This document shows positions 1 to 8,777 of a stretch of DNA of 64,000 nt, piece by piece. The stretch's first letter is position 1. Each line of letters begins with the position of its first letter. The position numbers and the translations under genes are program-made. This DNA comes from Saccharospirillum sp. (GTDB lineage: Bacteria > Pseudomonadota > Gammaproteobacteria > Pseudomonadales > Natronospirillaceae): the NCBI GenBank assembly GCA_018402545.1, contig JAGYIL010000001.1, forward strand, positions 1,116,001 through 1,180,000. The letters are read 5' to 3'. Under the pieces are notes generated by a model. That model saw only the letters and a list, made by a program, of their open reading frames with translations. It made no database searches and was not told the DNA's origin.

Positions 1-294
1 CGCTGGAATGAATTACCGGCGCATTTACAAACTTTGATGGCCGCGTGCTTCGAGCAGTCGCACTACTATCGCCAGCACTGGTACTGGGCCGGTGAAGCGC
101 GGCTGCGCACCCAGGGTACAAAGCTTGAACTGACGTCGATTCCGGATGCGGAATGGGCGCAGGTAGAGCAGGCAGCGCGCGTGTTCTGGGATGACATCGC
201 TGAAGAGTCAGAGACAGCAGCACGTGTCGTGCAAATTTTTAAAGACTACAACGCGGCGATGGACAGGGCAGGGCGCCCTTATCGTTACAGCTGA
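1..294 (+). CDS. TRAP transporter substrate-binding protein, C-terminal fragment
   Basis: The reading frame is open from base 1, so the start lies left of the window and only about 97 C-terminal residues are visible. They begin RWNELPAHLQTLM, a pattern typical of the end of DctP/TakP-type periplasmic binding proteins of TRAP transporters (a W-x-x-L-P stretch followed by helices). A second protein of the same type is complete at 20675-21745 and has a comparable tail. The stop codon overlaps the end of the convergent sco gene by ten bases. The ligand cannot be inferred; TakP-like proteins bind 2-oxo acids or other carboxylates. Confidence 0.72.
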   Translation, partial: RWNELPAHLQTLMAACFEQSHYYRQHWYWAGEARLRTQGTKLELTSIPDAEWAQVEQAARVFWDDIAEESETAARVVQIFKDYNAAMDRAGRPYRYS

Positions 295-950
295 TTATTG
301 TTCGCCCAGTGACGAATGGTCAGATAGTCCTGCAGCAGGCGGTCGGGTTCGAAGTACAAACGACCGGTTATTGCCCGGGTAGGCTCCAGCACAGCTTGCA
401 GGTGGCCTTCGTCATTGAGGAGGAACAGTTTCAATCCGTGAGTGACTTGAACTGAACCCTGGCTATCCCGGGTAACCCGAGCATGAATACCGAGCGCCGA
501 CTCAAAGGTACTTGCCTGTTGTTTGTCAGCAGCGCGCCAGCCACTGAAATCAGGGTGGAACCAGGGTAGATAATCTGCCAGCTGCATTAACGAATCCCGT
601 TCAGGGTCGACGGTGTAGAAATAGACGTTGAGATCCGTAAAGCGCGATTGCTCTTTCAGCGAACGTTTGAACTGAGCTATTTCGACCAGGGTTGTTGGGC
701 ATATGTCCGGGCAGTGCGTAAAACCGTAGCTAAGCAGGTGCCATGAGTCGGGCAGTGTGCCTGGTGTTACAGCAGGTCCATCGTGTTGTTCGAGCTCAAA
801 CTCCGGTAGCGGTTGGGCTGGCATTAGCCAGGCACCCTGGATCGCCGGGAGCGCTGGTATAGTGGGGGTCAACACCCACAGGGAAAAACCGTAGAGCAAA
901 ACCAGAGCGGACACTGGTATGGCCAATCGAATGCGTGCCGATGCAGTCAT
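285..950 (-). CDS. SCO1/SenC-type copper chaperone for cytochrome oxidase
   Basis: A 221-residue membrane-anchored thioredoxin-fold protein of the Sco family, which delivers copper to the CuA site of subunit II. After one N-terminal membrane segment (about residues 8-28) comes the C-x-x-x-C copper motif CPDIC (Cys80, Cys84), and the third ligand is probably His171 in VTHGLKLF. The internal ATG at 950 is preferred over an in-frame ORF running to 1103, because the longer form would overlap the subunit IV gene and lacks a normal signal sequence. It is the last gene of the cox operon. No cox11/ctaG, ctaA or ctaB is present here, so haem A synthesis and CuB assembly must be encoded elsewhere. Confidence 0.9.
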   Translation of the reverse strand: MTASARIRLAIPVSALVLLYGFSLWVLTPTIPALPAIQGAWLMPAQPLPEFELEQHDGPAVTPGTLPDSWHLLSYGFTHCPDICPTTLVEIAQFKRSLKEQSRFTDLNVYFYTVDPERDSLMQLADYLPWFHPDFSGWRAADKQQASTFESALGIHARVTRDSQGSVQVTHGLKLFLLNDEGHLQAVLEPTRAITGRLYFEPDRLLQDYLTIRHWANNNQL

Positions 951-957
951 ACAAAGG

Positions 958-1275
958 TTATCCCGCCAGAAACAGGATCCGGCTGGTAAAGGTGTAGCGG
1001 GCTTCAATGGCCATAAACACGAGAAAAACAGGTATCGCCATAGTCGGCACCAGCAGCGCGATGCGTAAAGTAACGGGTTCCCAGGCAAAATGCATGAACA
1101 CACTGAGAATCAGGCCCGCCTTGAGCACCATGAAGATCAGAATCAGACTCCAGCGCAGCAGGCCCTGAAGTTCCATATAATCCACCATGTACGACAAGGC
1201 GCTGATGACAAACAGCAATCCCCAGACTTTAAAGTAGAGGCCTAGCGGGTGCTGTTCTTGTGTTTCTGCGTTCAT
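958..1275 (-). CDS. Cytochrome c oxidase subunit IV (prokaryotic type)
   Basis: A 105-residue protein with three hydrophobic segments, including one with the FMHFAWEP pattern (SVFMHFAWEPVTLR) seen in bacterial subunit IV/CyoD-like proteins. It probably stabilises the oxidase in the inner membrane. The ATG at 1275 is chosen because AGGAGG lies five bases upstream; an in-frame start at 1305 would overlap the preceding gene. It sits between the second subunit III gene and sco, consistent with one transcript. Confidence 0.85.
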   Translation of the reverse strand: MNAETQEQHPLGLYFKVWGLLFVISALSYMVDYMELQGLLRWSLILIFMVLKAGLILSVFMHFAWEPVTLRIALLVPTMAIPVFLVFMAIEARYTFTSRILFLAG

Positions 1276-1298
1276 AACCCCTCCTGATAAACGCTGGT

Positions 1299-1979
1299 TT
1301 ACCACAAATAGAAAAAGGCAAAGATAAACACCCAGACAAGATCAACGAAATGCCAGTACAGACCGGTAATTTCGACAATCTGAAATCCTTTTTTGTCGTA
1401 GTGCCCTCGTTTTACCTTATAGGCAACTACGGCCAGATAGATTACACCACCGGTGACATGCAAGCCGTGGAAACCGGTAATCATAAAGAAGGTGGCACCG
1501 AACTGGGCAGCACCCTGCGGGTTGCCCCAGGGTCTGATTCCTTCGTCAACGATCAGCTTGGTCCACTCATAAGCCTGCAGGCCGACAAAACTGGCACCGA
1601 GTATCGCGGTGGTCACCATCAACCAGAATGTCGCCTTTTTGTTGCCCTGGTAGGCAGTGTTAACGGCCATTGCCATAGTGCCACTGCTGGTGATCAGGAT
1701 GAACGTCATGATGGCAATGAGCAGTAGTGGAATGTGATGACCACCCACGACCAGAGCAAAGACCTCACTGGTCAGTGGCCAGGCCTCTGTCGCCGACATG
1801 CGCACGTTCATATAGCCGATCAGGAATATACTGAAGATGAAGGTGTCCCCGACCAGGAACAACCACATCATGACCTTGCCCCAATTGACCTTGAAGGCTT
1901 CCTTGTCGGCTGACCAGTCTACGACCATGTGCTGCCAGTAGGTTTTGGGCCTGGTGTTCATTTCAGTCATGGCAGTCAT
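1299..1979 (-). CDS. Cytochrome c oxidase subunit III (second copy)
   Basis: A 226-residue heme-copper oxidase subunit III with an N-terminal loop (TYWQHMVVDWSADKEAF) and about six to seven membrane helices. The diagnostic ends FHGLHVTGGVIYL and YWHFVDLVWVFIF are intact. The ATG at 1979 overlaps the upstream stop codon as ATGA, indicating translational coupling. It is the more canonical of two adjacent subunit III homologues; the other is at 1976-2653. Two non-identical subunit III proteins in one operon are unusual but known in alternative aa3 clusters of proteobacteria. Confidence 0.9.
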   Translation of the reverse strand: MTAMTEMNTRPKTYWQHMVVDWSADKEAFKVNWGKVMMWLFLVGDTFIFSIFLIGYMNVRMSATEAWPLTSEVFALVVGGHHIPLLLIAIMTFILITSSGTMAMAVNTAYQGNKKATFWLMVTTAILGASFVGLQAYEWTKLIVDEGIRPWGNPQGAAQFGATFFMITGFHGLHVTGGVIYLAVVAYKVKRGHYDKKGFQIVEITGLYWHFVDLVWVFIFAFFYLW

Positions 1980-2653
1980 CCCAGACCGCACGCGGCGGCA
2001 ATAATGGCATAGGTTTCAGGCGAGCGCGTCAGCAGGAAAAACAACAAAAGCCACAAGCCCAGCAAGTAGTGCCAGTAGGTGGTGCAGGCTTTAACGGCGA
2101 TGGCGACTTGTTCGAGGCTGTAGCCCTTCCCAATGCGAATAAAAACCCGCACGAGGGCAACAACACCGCCAAACAGATGCAGAGCATGCAAGCCGGTGAA
2201 TAAGTAGAAGTAGGAGTTCGCCGAATTTTCGTTAATGCCATAACCAAGGTTGGTCAGGTAGTTCCAGGTCGTCCATTGGGCCATGATGAAAACAAGAGCA
2301 AGAAACCCTCCCACGCTGATGCCGAGCATTACGCCATCGGGTCGGCCTGCTTTGATTGAGTGCCGGGCCCAGTGCATGGCCAGACTTGCCGCAACGAGAA
2401 CGGCCGTGGTAGCCCATAGCCTGGGGCTTTGATTAAACGGAAGCCAGGGCTCGCCGGCCAGTGCCTGAAAATCCGGGTATTGGGAGCGGGTCAGAAAGGT
2501 CACAAAGATCAGCACAAAAGCGATGCTGATCACCATCAACAAAAATCGCAGTGCAATCTGGGCTGGGGGTGTACCGCTACCGGGGTCCAACGCTAGCTGG
2601 CCATCGGGCAACGCCAGCCAGGGTTTTTCGGTCAGCGCACTGAAGCCTTTCAT
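1976..2653 (-). CDS. Cytochrome c oxidase subunit III-like protein (first copy)
   Basis: A 225-residue membrane protein with the subunit III signatures TGLHALHLFGGVVAL and TTYWHYLLGLWLLLF, so it belongs to the same family as the next gene but is clearly diverged. The N-terminus up to about residue 32 is hydrophilic and is followed by seven predicted hydrophobic segments. The start overlaps the coxA stop (ATGA) and its own stop overlaps the next start, so coxA and both subunit III genes are coupled. Whether it forms part of the same complex or replaces the other copy cannot be decided from sequence. Confidence 0.85.
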   Translation of the reverse strand: MKGFSALTEKPWLALPDGQLALDPGSGTPPAQIALRFLLMVISIAFVLIFVTFLTRSQYPDFQALAGEPWLPFNQSPRLWATTAVLVAASLAMHWARHSIKAGRPDGVMLGISVGGFLALVFIMAQWTTWNYLTNLGYGINENSANSYFYLFTGLHALHLFGGVVALVRVFIRIGKGYSLEQVAIAVKACTTYWHYLLGLWLLLFFLLTRSPETYAIIAAACGLG

Positions 2654-4425
2654 GTCGGTTCCCTCTTTGATGTTGATGGATCGAAGCCGGATTCATAGAC
2701 GACGTCGGAGTCGGGTACATGCTGTGGAATATAATCCTGTACCACGCCAGGCACACTGTAATCGTAGGCCCAACGATGCACGGTTGGCAGCTCTTTACCC
2801 CAGTTTCCATGGCCCGGCGGTACCTCCGGTGTATGCCACTCCAGCGATGCGGCACCCCAGGGGTTGATCTTGGATTTTGGCTCTCGCTTCATCGTCCAGA
2901 ACAGGTTGAAAATAAAGACCAGCTGGAACAGCGCAACAATGATCACCGCGATGGTCATATTGGCGTTGAGTGCATGGGCCGAATCGGGAATGAAACTTGT
3001 GTCACCCAGAGCGTAATAGCGTCGTGGAACGCCCAGAAAACCAATGTAGTGCATGGGCAAAAAGATCGCATAGGTTCCCAGGAAGGTGCCCCAGAAGTGA
3101 ATCATACCGAGTCGTGTGTTCAACTGTTTTCCGGTCACCAGTGGGAACCAGTGGTAGATAGCCGAGTACAGGACCAGAATGGGAGAGACACCCATGACCA
3201 TGTGAAAGTGGGCGACTACAAAAAATGTGTCTGACAGGGGCATATCAATCACGACATTGCCAAGAAATAATCCACTCAGGCCGCCGTGGGTAAAGGTGAA
3301 AATAAAACCGATGGCAAACAGCATGGGCACGGTGAGGTGTATGTTGCCTTGCCAGAGCGTAAGAACCCAGTTGTAAACTTTTATGGCCGTAGGTACAGCA
3401 ATAATCAGTGTGGTCGTAGCGAAGAAGAATCCAAAATAAGGGTTCATGCCACTGACGTACATATGGTGAGCCCACACGACAAAGCTCAACCCTCCGATGA
3501 TCACAATGGCCCAGACCATCATGCGGTATCCAAAGATATTCTTGCGTGCATGGATGCTTAGCACGTCACTGACCATACCAAAGGCAGGCAGGGCGACGAT
3601 GTATACCTCCGGGTGGCCAAAAAACCAGAATAGGTGCTGGAACAAAATAGGGCTACCGCCTTCGAAATCGGTCGCTTCTCCCAGTGATACGATGGCGGGC
3701 ATGAAGAAGCTGGTACCGAGCAGTCCGTCAAACAGCATCATAATGGCGCTGACCAGCAAGGCCGGAAACGCAAATAACCCCAGTATGGTGGCAGTGAATA
3801 TTCCCCAGATCGTCAACGGCATACGCATCAGTGTCATGCCGCGCGTACGCGCCTGAAGAATGGTGGTGACGTAATTCAAACCGCCCATGGTAAAGGCGAT
3901 GATAAAGATCGCCAGTGAGACGAGCATTAACACAATACCGAGGCCAGAGCCTGGTGTACCTTCCAGAATTGACTGGGGCGGGTACAGCGTCCAGCCGGCA
4001 CCGGTAGGGCCACCAGGTACAAAAAAGCTGGCCAGAAGTACGAGCACCGATAGAAAATAAAACCAGAAACTGAGCATGTTCAGATACGGGAAAATCATAT
4101 CCCGCGTGCCGACCATTAGCGGAATCAGGTAATTGCCAAAACCACCCAGTAGCAGGGCGGTGAGCATGTAGACCACCATAATCATGCCGTGCATGGTCAC
4201 AAACTGCAGGTACATGTTGGGGTTAATAAAATCGAACTGGTCGGGAAAGCCCAGTTGCAAACGCATAACAACGGACAGCACCAGGGCGATCAGCCCGACA
4301 AAGATGGCCGTACAGCCATACTGAATGGCGATAACTTTATGATCCTGACTCCAGATGTATTTGCCAATAAAGGTTCGAGGGTGGTGCAGCTCGGGTTCCT
4401 GATCAGCAACGGCAATGTGTGTCAT
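2650..4425 (-). CDS. ctaD: Cytochrome c oxidase subunit I (aa3 type, A1 class)
   Basis: The 591-residue catalytic subunit that reduces O2 and pumps protons. All metal ligands are visible: His79 (low-spin haem) in MHGMIMV, His271 with the cross-linking Tyr275 in GHPEVY, His320-His321 (CuB) in WAHHMY, and His406/His408 in VAHFHM. Glu273 in GHPEVY and Asp109 in VGTRDM indicate an A1-type D-channel, and Lys349 in AIKVYNW a K-channel. The start has an AGGGAA ribosome site six bases upstream. It is 45 bp downstream of coxB and overlaps the first subunit III gene. Confidence 0.97.
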   Translation of the reverse strand: MTHIAVADQEPELHHPRTFIGKYIWSQDHKVIAIQYGCTAIFVGLIALVLSVVMRLQLGFPDQFDFINPNMYLQFVTMHGMIMVVYMLTALLLGGFGNYLIPLMVGTRDMIFPYLNMLSFWFYFLSVLVLLASFFVPGGPTGAGWTLYPPQSILEGTPGSGLGIVLMLVSLAIFIIAFTMGGLNYVTTILQARTRGMTLMRMPLTIWGIFTATILGLFAFPALLVSAIMMLFDGLLGTSFFMPAIVSLGEATDFEGGSPILFQHLFWFFGHPEVYIVALPAFGMVSDVLSIHARKNIFGYRMMVWAIVIIGGLSFVVWAHHMYVSGMNPYFGFFFATTTLIIAVPTAIKVYNWVLTLWQGNIHLTVPMLFAIGFIFTFTHGGLSGLFLGNVVIDMPLSDTFFVVAHFHMVMGVSPILVLYSAIYHWFPLVTGKQLNTRLGMIHFWGTFLGTYAIFLPMHYIGFLGVPRRYYALGDTSFIPDSAHALNANMTIAVIIVALFQLVFIFNLFWTMKREPKSKINPWGAASLEWHTPEVPPGHGNWGKELPTVHRWAYDYSVPGVVQDYIPQHVPDSDVVYESGFDPSTSKREPT

Positions 4426-4470
4426 GGTTATTCCCTGTTTAAAGGTACTTGGTGATCAAAAAAATTCGGC

Positions 4471-5820
4471 TCACAGTGTCGAGATATACGCGAGTAAATC
4501 GCGCAAGCGTTCGGGACTGTGGATCGTGCGGGTCATCAGCCGCATCTGGGTGCCAAACTGATCCTGCGGGTGCTTGCCGCGCCAACCCATGCTGAAATGC
4601 TCCAGCTGACGTTTCAGGTAGAGGTCACTCTGGCCCGCCAGCGCCGGAGCACTGAGCAAAACCTTGCCTTCAGCGGCGCTACCGTGACATGCGGCGCAAG
4701 CGCCATAGAGTCGCTGACCGTTGCTGATATCGCCAGTTAGGGTGCCCGCTGTATCGACGTCATCAAGTGATTCGATGTACGCCAGCAGATCGGGTTCTGT
4801 GTCGACATTGGTGCTTTGTGCGATTGAGACCATTAATTGTCCGGGTTCATCCTCGCGCTCGGTTCCGCGAATGCCTTCCCGGTAATGGCGCATTTGCCGG
4901 GCCATATATCGGCTGTCCAGTCGGGTTAGGTTCGGGGCATTCAGAGCCTCATTGCCACTGCCGTCTGCGTTGTGGCAGCCGGCACAAGTCTGGTACTGAG
5001 TTTCACCCACCGCCAGGTCAACGGCACTGTCTGACTGAACCTCGCTGAAGGTCGGGTAAGTCGCCAGCCAGTTCCGGAATTCCTCCTCCGGTTCGACCTG
5101 CACCTGGCCTTTCATGGTGTAGTGCGCCAAACCGCACAGCTCTTCGCACAAGACATCGAAGGTGCCTTCACGGGTCGGGGTAAACCACTGATAGGTTTGC
5201 GTGCCCGGAACCAGGTCCATTTTGACGCGAAATTGAGGTACCGCGAAATTGTGCAGCACATCGTTGGAACGCAAGACCAGTTTGATGGGCTGGTCTAAAG
5301 GCAAATGCAGGCGATGGTGTTCAACCAGGATATCGTCGGCGCTGTTCGGGTCGCTGGGGTCAAGGCCAAAGCGGTTTTCATTGCTGACAAAACGCGCATT
5401 TGCCGCCCCCAGCACGCCATCTTCTCCGGGGAATCGGTAAGTCCATTGCCATTGCTGACCAATGGCTTCTATTTCCAGGGCATCGTCAGGTACATGCACG
5501 ATGTTAGCCCAGGTGATTAACCCGGGCGTTAGCATGGCGATAATGCCGACACTGGTAAGGCCGGTTAGCCATATTTCCAGCTTCTTGTTTTCAGGTTCAT
5601 AGTGCGAACGACGGTTTTTGTTGTGGCGGAAGCGCCAGACTGTCCAGGCAAGAAAAAGGTTGACGGCGACAAAGACAAACCCGGTTATCCAGAACGATAT
5701 TTCGATCGTTGTATCGATTGCAGACCAGTTGGATGCCAGGGGTGTTAGCCACCAGGGACTGGCAAAGTGAAGGATCAAAGTGACGGCGACCAAAGCGACA
5801 ATGACGATGGCTATATACAC
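4471..5820 (-). CDS. ctaC: Cytochrome c oxidase subunit II with two C-terminal cytochrome c domains
   Basis: A 449-residue subunit II with three hydrophobic segments (about 3-20, 44-63, 86-106) and a CuA cupredoxin domain: His190, then C-x3-C-x3-H-x2-M as CEELCGLAHYTM (Cys225, Cys229, His233, Met236). It is extended by two cytochrome c domains with CAGCH (279-283) and CAACH (375-379). This is the caa3/ccaa3 layout, in which electron entry is covalently attached. The start is GTG with GAGGG about seven bases upstream. It is the first gene of the operon. The 200 bp upstream holds a CCGCCGCTG/CAGCAGCGG inverted repeat near 5940 that could end the upstream gene's transcript. Confidence 0.94.
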   Translation of the reverse strand: MYIAIVIVALVAVTLILHFASPWWLTPLASNWSAIDTTIEISFWITGFVFVAVNLFLAWTVWRFRHNKNRRSHYEPENKKLEIWLTGLTSVGIIAMLTPGLITWANIVHVPDDALEIEAIGQQWQWTYRFPGEDGVLGAANARFVSNENRFGLDPSDPNSADDILVEHHRLHLPLDQPIKLVLRSNDVLHNFAVPQFRVKMDLVPGTQTYQWFTPTREGTFDVLCEELCGLAHYTMKGQVQVEPEEEFRNWLATYPTFSEVQSDSAVDLAVGETQYQTCAGCHNADGSGNEALNAPNLTRLDSRYMARQMRHYREGIRGTEREDEPGQLMVSIAQSTNVDTEPDLLAYIESLDDVDTAGTLTGDISNGQRLYGACAACHGSAAEGKVLLSAPALAGQSDLYLKRQLEHFSMGWRGKHPQDQFGTQMRLMTRTIHSPERLRDLLAYISTL

Positions 5821-6020
5821 ACGGTTTCCCTCTTGAACACTCTTTCAACCGGAATGCCGGTTGTGGATGTGCGAAGACACAGAGCACCTTGTGGAGGTGC
5901 TTGCAGGCTGTGTCGGGTAAGTTGTTGTTTTAAATCCGCCGCTGATTCCCGCCAGCAGCGGTTGTATCGCCCATCTCCCGGCTAAAACAAGGCCAAGTGA
6001 GAAGTTGGAACCCGGGGCAA

Positions 6021-6554
6021 CTATACACGCTTGAGTTTTGAGAATGGCGAGATAAAGTGCCGGTCGACCGCAGCCAGTTTTGCCTCTATATGGCGTTCGT
6101 CCATCACTTTTTTTACGGCCGCTTCCTGATCCCTGCGGGTATAGATAAGAATCAGGTACTTGCCTGCTTCGATGTCATCGTGAAAGGGTTGCAGCTTTTT
6201 ATTTTCGGTGTCTACACCCCAGAGGCCACCTTCCCAAATGCCAAAAAGTGTGGTGACAGCGACAAAGATGACGTTGACCCACCAGGGTAGATTTTCACTG
6301 AACACCCCGGTCAAATGGAACACAATGATCAGGAACATGCCAGCACAAAACCCGATCAGACCACCCAGGATCGAACTGTGGTAGAGGTCTAGCGTTTCAA
6401 TGTAATTGGCGGATTGAATGTGTTTCTGGGTCAGACCACGTTCATCTTTACTGATAACATGGATATACCAGTCGGATACCCCAACTTCGTGCAAATCTTC
6501 GGCAATATCGGCGCTCTCTTTTAACGTCGGCGATAAATAGTATAAGCACTTCAT
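6021..6554 (-). CDS. Two-helix membrane protein of unknown function
   Basis: A 177-residue protein. About 60 N-terminal residues look like a small alpha/beta domain (KCLYYLSPTLKESADIAEDL). Two hydrophobic segments follow (about 63-85 and 90-108) with a glycine-rich linker, then a soluble C-terminal part ending in basic residues. The layout resembles DUF1269-like stress or transport-associated membrane proteins, but that is only a resemblance. It reads the same way as the cox operon, 200 bp upstream of coxB. No function is proposed. Confidence 0.6.
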   Translation of the reverse strand: MKCLYYLSPTLKESADIAEDLHEVGVSDWYIHVISKDERGLTQKHIQSANYIETLDLYHSSILGGLIGFCAGMFLIIVFHLTGVFSENLPWWVNVIFVAVTTLFGIWEGGLWGVDTENKKLQPFHDDIEAGKYLILIYTRRDQEAAVKKVMDERHIEAKLAAVDRHFISPFSKLKRV

Positions 6555-6859
6555 TGGTGACCCTCGTTTTCGATAAAAGACTCATAGTGATCAAGCAGAG
6601 TTATTTATCTTGGACTTGTGTTGTTATTGTTAGCTTAACGTTAATTCAAGCCTGTATTTTTTCAACCGGTTAATAAAGCAGGCTTTGTGATCGAGGATGA
6701 ACCTGACGTTTTTCTGCATCTGAATAGAAACGCCCGTTTAACAAAAAGATCTGAGATATCAGTTGGTTACGCTAGCTTGATGAAAATATCGTATCGACTG
6801 TTTTAGCGGTGACATATTTTTTTGGTATTAACAGATATTTTTTAACCCTAAATCAGTAT
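6555..6859. other. AT-rich intergenic region
   Basis: About 305 bp, clearly richer in A+T than its surroundings. It lies upstream of the 6021-6554 gene and downstream of the TlpA gene, so it should hold the promoter of the former. No convincing ORF, tRNA or strong repeat was seen apart from the terminator at its right edge. Confidence 0.5.
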
Positions 6860-6884
6860 AAAAAAGTGAGTGTGGGTTCTCACT
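6860..6884 (-). terminator. Rho-independent terminator of the TlpA gene
   Basis: AGTGAG (6865-6870) and CTCACT (6879-6884) form a six-pair stem with an eight-base loop. On the reverse strand the stem is followed directly by TTTTTT. It overlaps the stop codon of the thioredoxin-like gene. Confidence 0.7.
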
Positions 6885-7410
6885 GCTCATTGACGAGTTC
6901 GGGCAACAGTGACTCCCAATGGTCAAGCAGGGCAGTGTCAGTCCAGTCAGCGTAACCGTCCATCTGATACTGAACACGCCCTTCGCGGTCCACCAGAAAC
7001 GTAACCGGCAAGCCTTTCATCGGTAATTGCCGGGTGAACTGGGTTGTGACGTCGAGAAAAACCGGCAAATCGATTGGCGTGGTTGCCATGAAACGGTTTA
7101 CCTGAAAGAGGCTGTCACCATAGTTCAATGCCACCCAGTTGATATCCTGGTCTTCATAGCGTGCTTTCAAACGATTCAGTGCTGGGAGTTCGTCGATACA
7201 GGGTTTACACCAACTGGCCCAGATATTGATAAACAAGGGTCCTGATGGCAAGTCAACGGCTTCATTGTCGAGTGACAACAAAGGCGGTTGGCCTGGTAAC
7301 TGCAATTCTTGCAGCGGAGTGAAGCCTTCTGTTGATGCAACCGGCGCAAAAAGCAGTGCAACACTGATTCGCGTGAGCACCAGAGTGTGGTGGGCGAGTA
7401 GTTTGAGCAT
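6880..7410 (-). CDS. TlpA/ResA-family thioredoxin-like protein
   Basis: About 176 residues. An N-terminal hydrophobic export signal precedes a thioredoxin fold with the active site WASWCKPC and the cis-proline region GLPVTFLVD. It is expected to act in the periplasm as a reductant, for example for cytochrome c or copper-site assembly. The start at 7410 (MLKLLAHH) gives a compact signal and has AGGA upstream; an earlier in-frame ATG at 7428 is possible. It is divergent from the cytochrome b562/b561 pair, which fits a role in haem-protein maturation. Confidence 0.85.
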   Translation of the reverse strand: MLKLLAHHTLVLTRISVALLFAPVASTEGFTPLQELQLPGQPPLLSLDNEAVDLPSGPLFINIWASWCKPCIDELPALNRLKARYEDQDINWVALNYGDSLFQVNRFMATTPIDLPVFLDVTTQFTRQLPMKGLPVTFLVDREGRVQYQMDGYADWTDTALLDHWESLLPELVNEQ

Positions 7411-7602
7411 TTGGCCGGATCCTGTCATTGGGGTGCCACTGGTGCACCGGCTTAGCTGTTGTGCTTAGTATGGTGCAGATTGGCAGGGAAGTCGGTCGGG
7501 AGGTCGACATTGTCATGACCTTTACATCGACTGCAAGGTCGCTGCACATTTTCCGGAATATCATAAGCACTGATTTTTTAATCGTTAAATGGATTGAACA
7601 GA

Positions 7603-8037
7603 ATGAGTAATATGATGCTAAGAAAAGCGAGTTTGGTCGCGATAATGTCACTGGGGGTAACCACTGCAGCCTATGCAGAATCGTGCCAGAATACCCCCCT
7701 GTACGACAACATGCGCATCATTGCTGATAATATGCGGCCAATGACCCAGGCGATTCGCAGCAATGATATGGACGCAGCCAGAGATCTCCTGCCGGCTATG
7801 ATGGCAGCGGCCGAGTCAGCCAGTCAGGAGCAACCCTACCTCTTTCGTGACGGCGGCACAGACAGTGACATTGCTGCCTATGATGCAGTGATGGCTGAGT
7901 TTCTGGCCGTGTTTACCGCTCTCGAGGCAGCACTGGCGGCCAGTAATCAGGGTGCCGCTGCCCAGGCTATGCAAGCGTTGGGCGATGTACGTCGAACCGG
8001 TCACCGTGAATTTAAAGACCGCAGTTGTGAAGACTGA
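7603..8037 (+). CDS. Cytochrome b562-like periplasmic protein
   Basis: About 144 residues with a signal peptide ending near AAYAES, followed by an all-helical four-helix-bundle sequence. The early Met in LYDNMRIIADNM and the late His in RRTGHREF are placed like the Met/His axial haem ligands of soluble cytochrome b562. The C-terminus carries two cysteines, counting CQN near the mature start and SCED at the end, that could form a disulfide. An in-frame TTG nine bases earlier and ATGs at 7612 and 7615 are alternative starts. Five bases separate it from the cytochrome b561 gene, indicating one operon. Confidence 0.78.
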   Translation: MSNMMLRKASLVAIMSLGVTTAAYAESCQNTPLYDNMRIIADNMRPMTQAIRSNDMDAARDLLPAMMAAAESASQEQPYLFRDGGTDSDIAAYDAVMAEFLAVFTALEAALAASNQGAAAQAMQALGDVRRTGHREFKDRSCED

Positions 8038-8042
8038 GCAAG

Positions 8043-8732
8043 ATGACAACAATTAACCAGAGTGAGCCGGGTTCCTCAGCAAAGCCTGCAGACAGCGAAA
8101 TCTGGGATCTGCCCGTTCGGTTGGTGCACTGGATGTTGGTCCTGTGTCTGGTGACACTGTTCGTCAGCGTCAACAACGGCTGGATGAGGCTGCACTTTTA
8201 CGCCGGCTATGCGCTGTCGGCACTGCTGGTGTTCCGACTTCTGTGGGCGTTGGTCGGAACCACCTATGCTCGTTTCAGTGGCTTTGATCTGTCGCTGAAG
8301 CGAGTGCTCCCAACGCTGGGGAGGCTGCTGTCCGGTCGGCATCAGAGTTCTGCCGGGCATAATGCGGCAGGCTCCTGGATGGTGGTGATGCTGCTGTTGG
8401 TGCTAGGCGCTCAGGTGCTCAGTGGCCTGGTGTATACCGATGATGTGTTCTGGTATGGCCCCTGGTTTTTTTCGGCGCCGGAGTGGGCCCAGGATCTGGC
8501 GGCGCGGTTACACCCGCGGCTGCCAGCGCTGATTTTGGCACTGGTGGGTACGCACATTGTCGCCGTGGTTTACCATCGTTTTCGGCTGAAAGAACCGTTG
8601 ATTGGTGCCATGGTTCATGGTCGGAAACCCATTGCAGACGCTGACCGCAGTGCGATAAGCCGGGTATGGCTGACACTGAGTGTGCTGATCACGGTGGTAA
8701 GGGGCGCTTGGCTGCTCAGCTTTCCCATTTGA
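8043..8732 (+). CDS. Cytochrome b561 / hydrogenase-type cytochrome b family protein
   Basis: A 229-residue integral membrane protein with about four to five helices. Histidines lie within or near helices at RLVHWMLV, MRLHFYAGYAL, ARLHPRLPAL and GTHIVAVVYH, the usual pattern for bis-His haem b in this family. The motif SGLVYTDD between helices is typical of the Ni/Fe-hydrogenase cytochrome b/b561 group. Directly downstream of the b562-like gene, so electrons may pass from the membrane b-type protein to the periplasmic one. That pairing is inferred from position. Confidence 0.85.
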   Translation: MTTINQSEPGSSAKPADSEIWDLPVRLVHWMLVLCLVTLFVSVNNGWMRLHFYAGYALSALLVFRLLWALVGTTYARFSGFDLSLKRVLPTLGRLLSGRHQSSAGHNAAGSWMVVMLLLVLGAQVLSGLVYTDDVFWYGPWFFSAPEWAQDLAARLHPRLPALILALVGTHIVAVVYHRFRLKEPLIGAMVHGRKPIADADRSAISRVWLTLSVLITVVRGAWLLSFPI

Positions 8733-8777
8733 TTGCCGCCCCGCTTGTGGCAGCAGAACAGCAGCAAAGCGCGTCAC

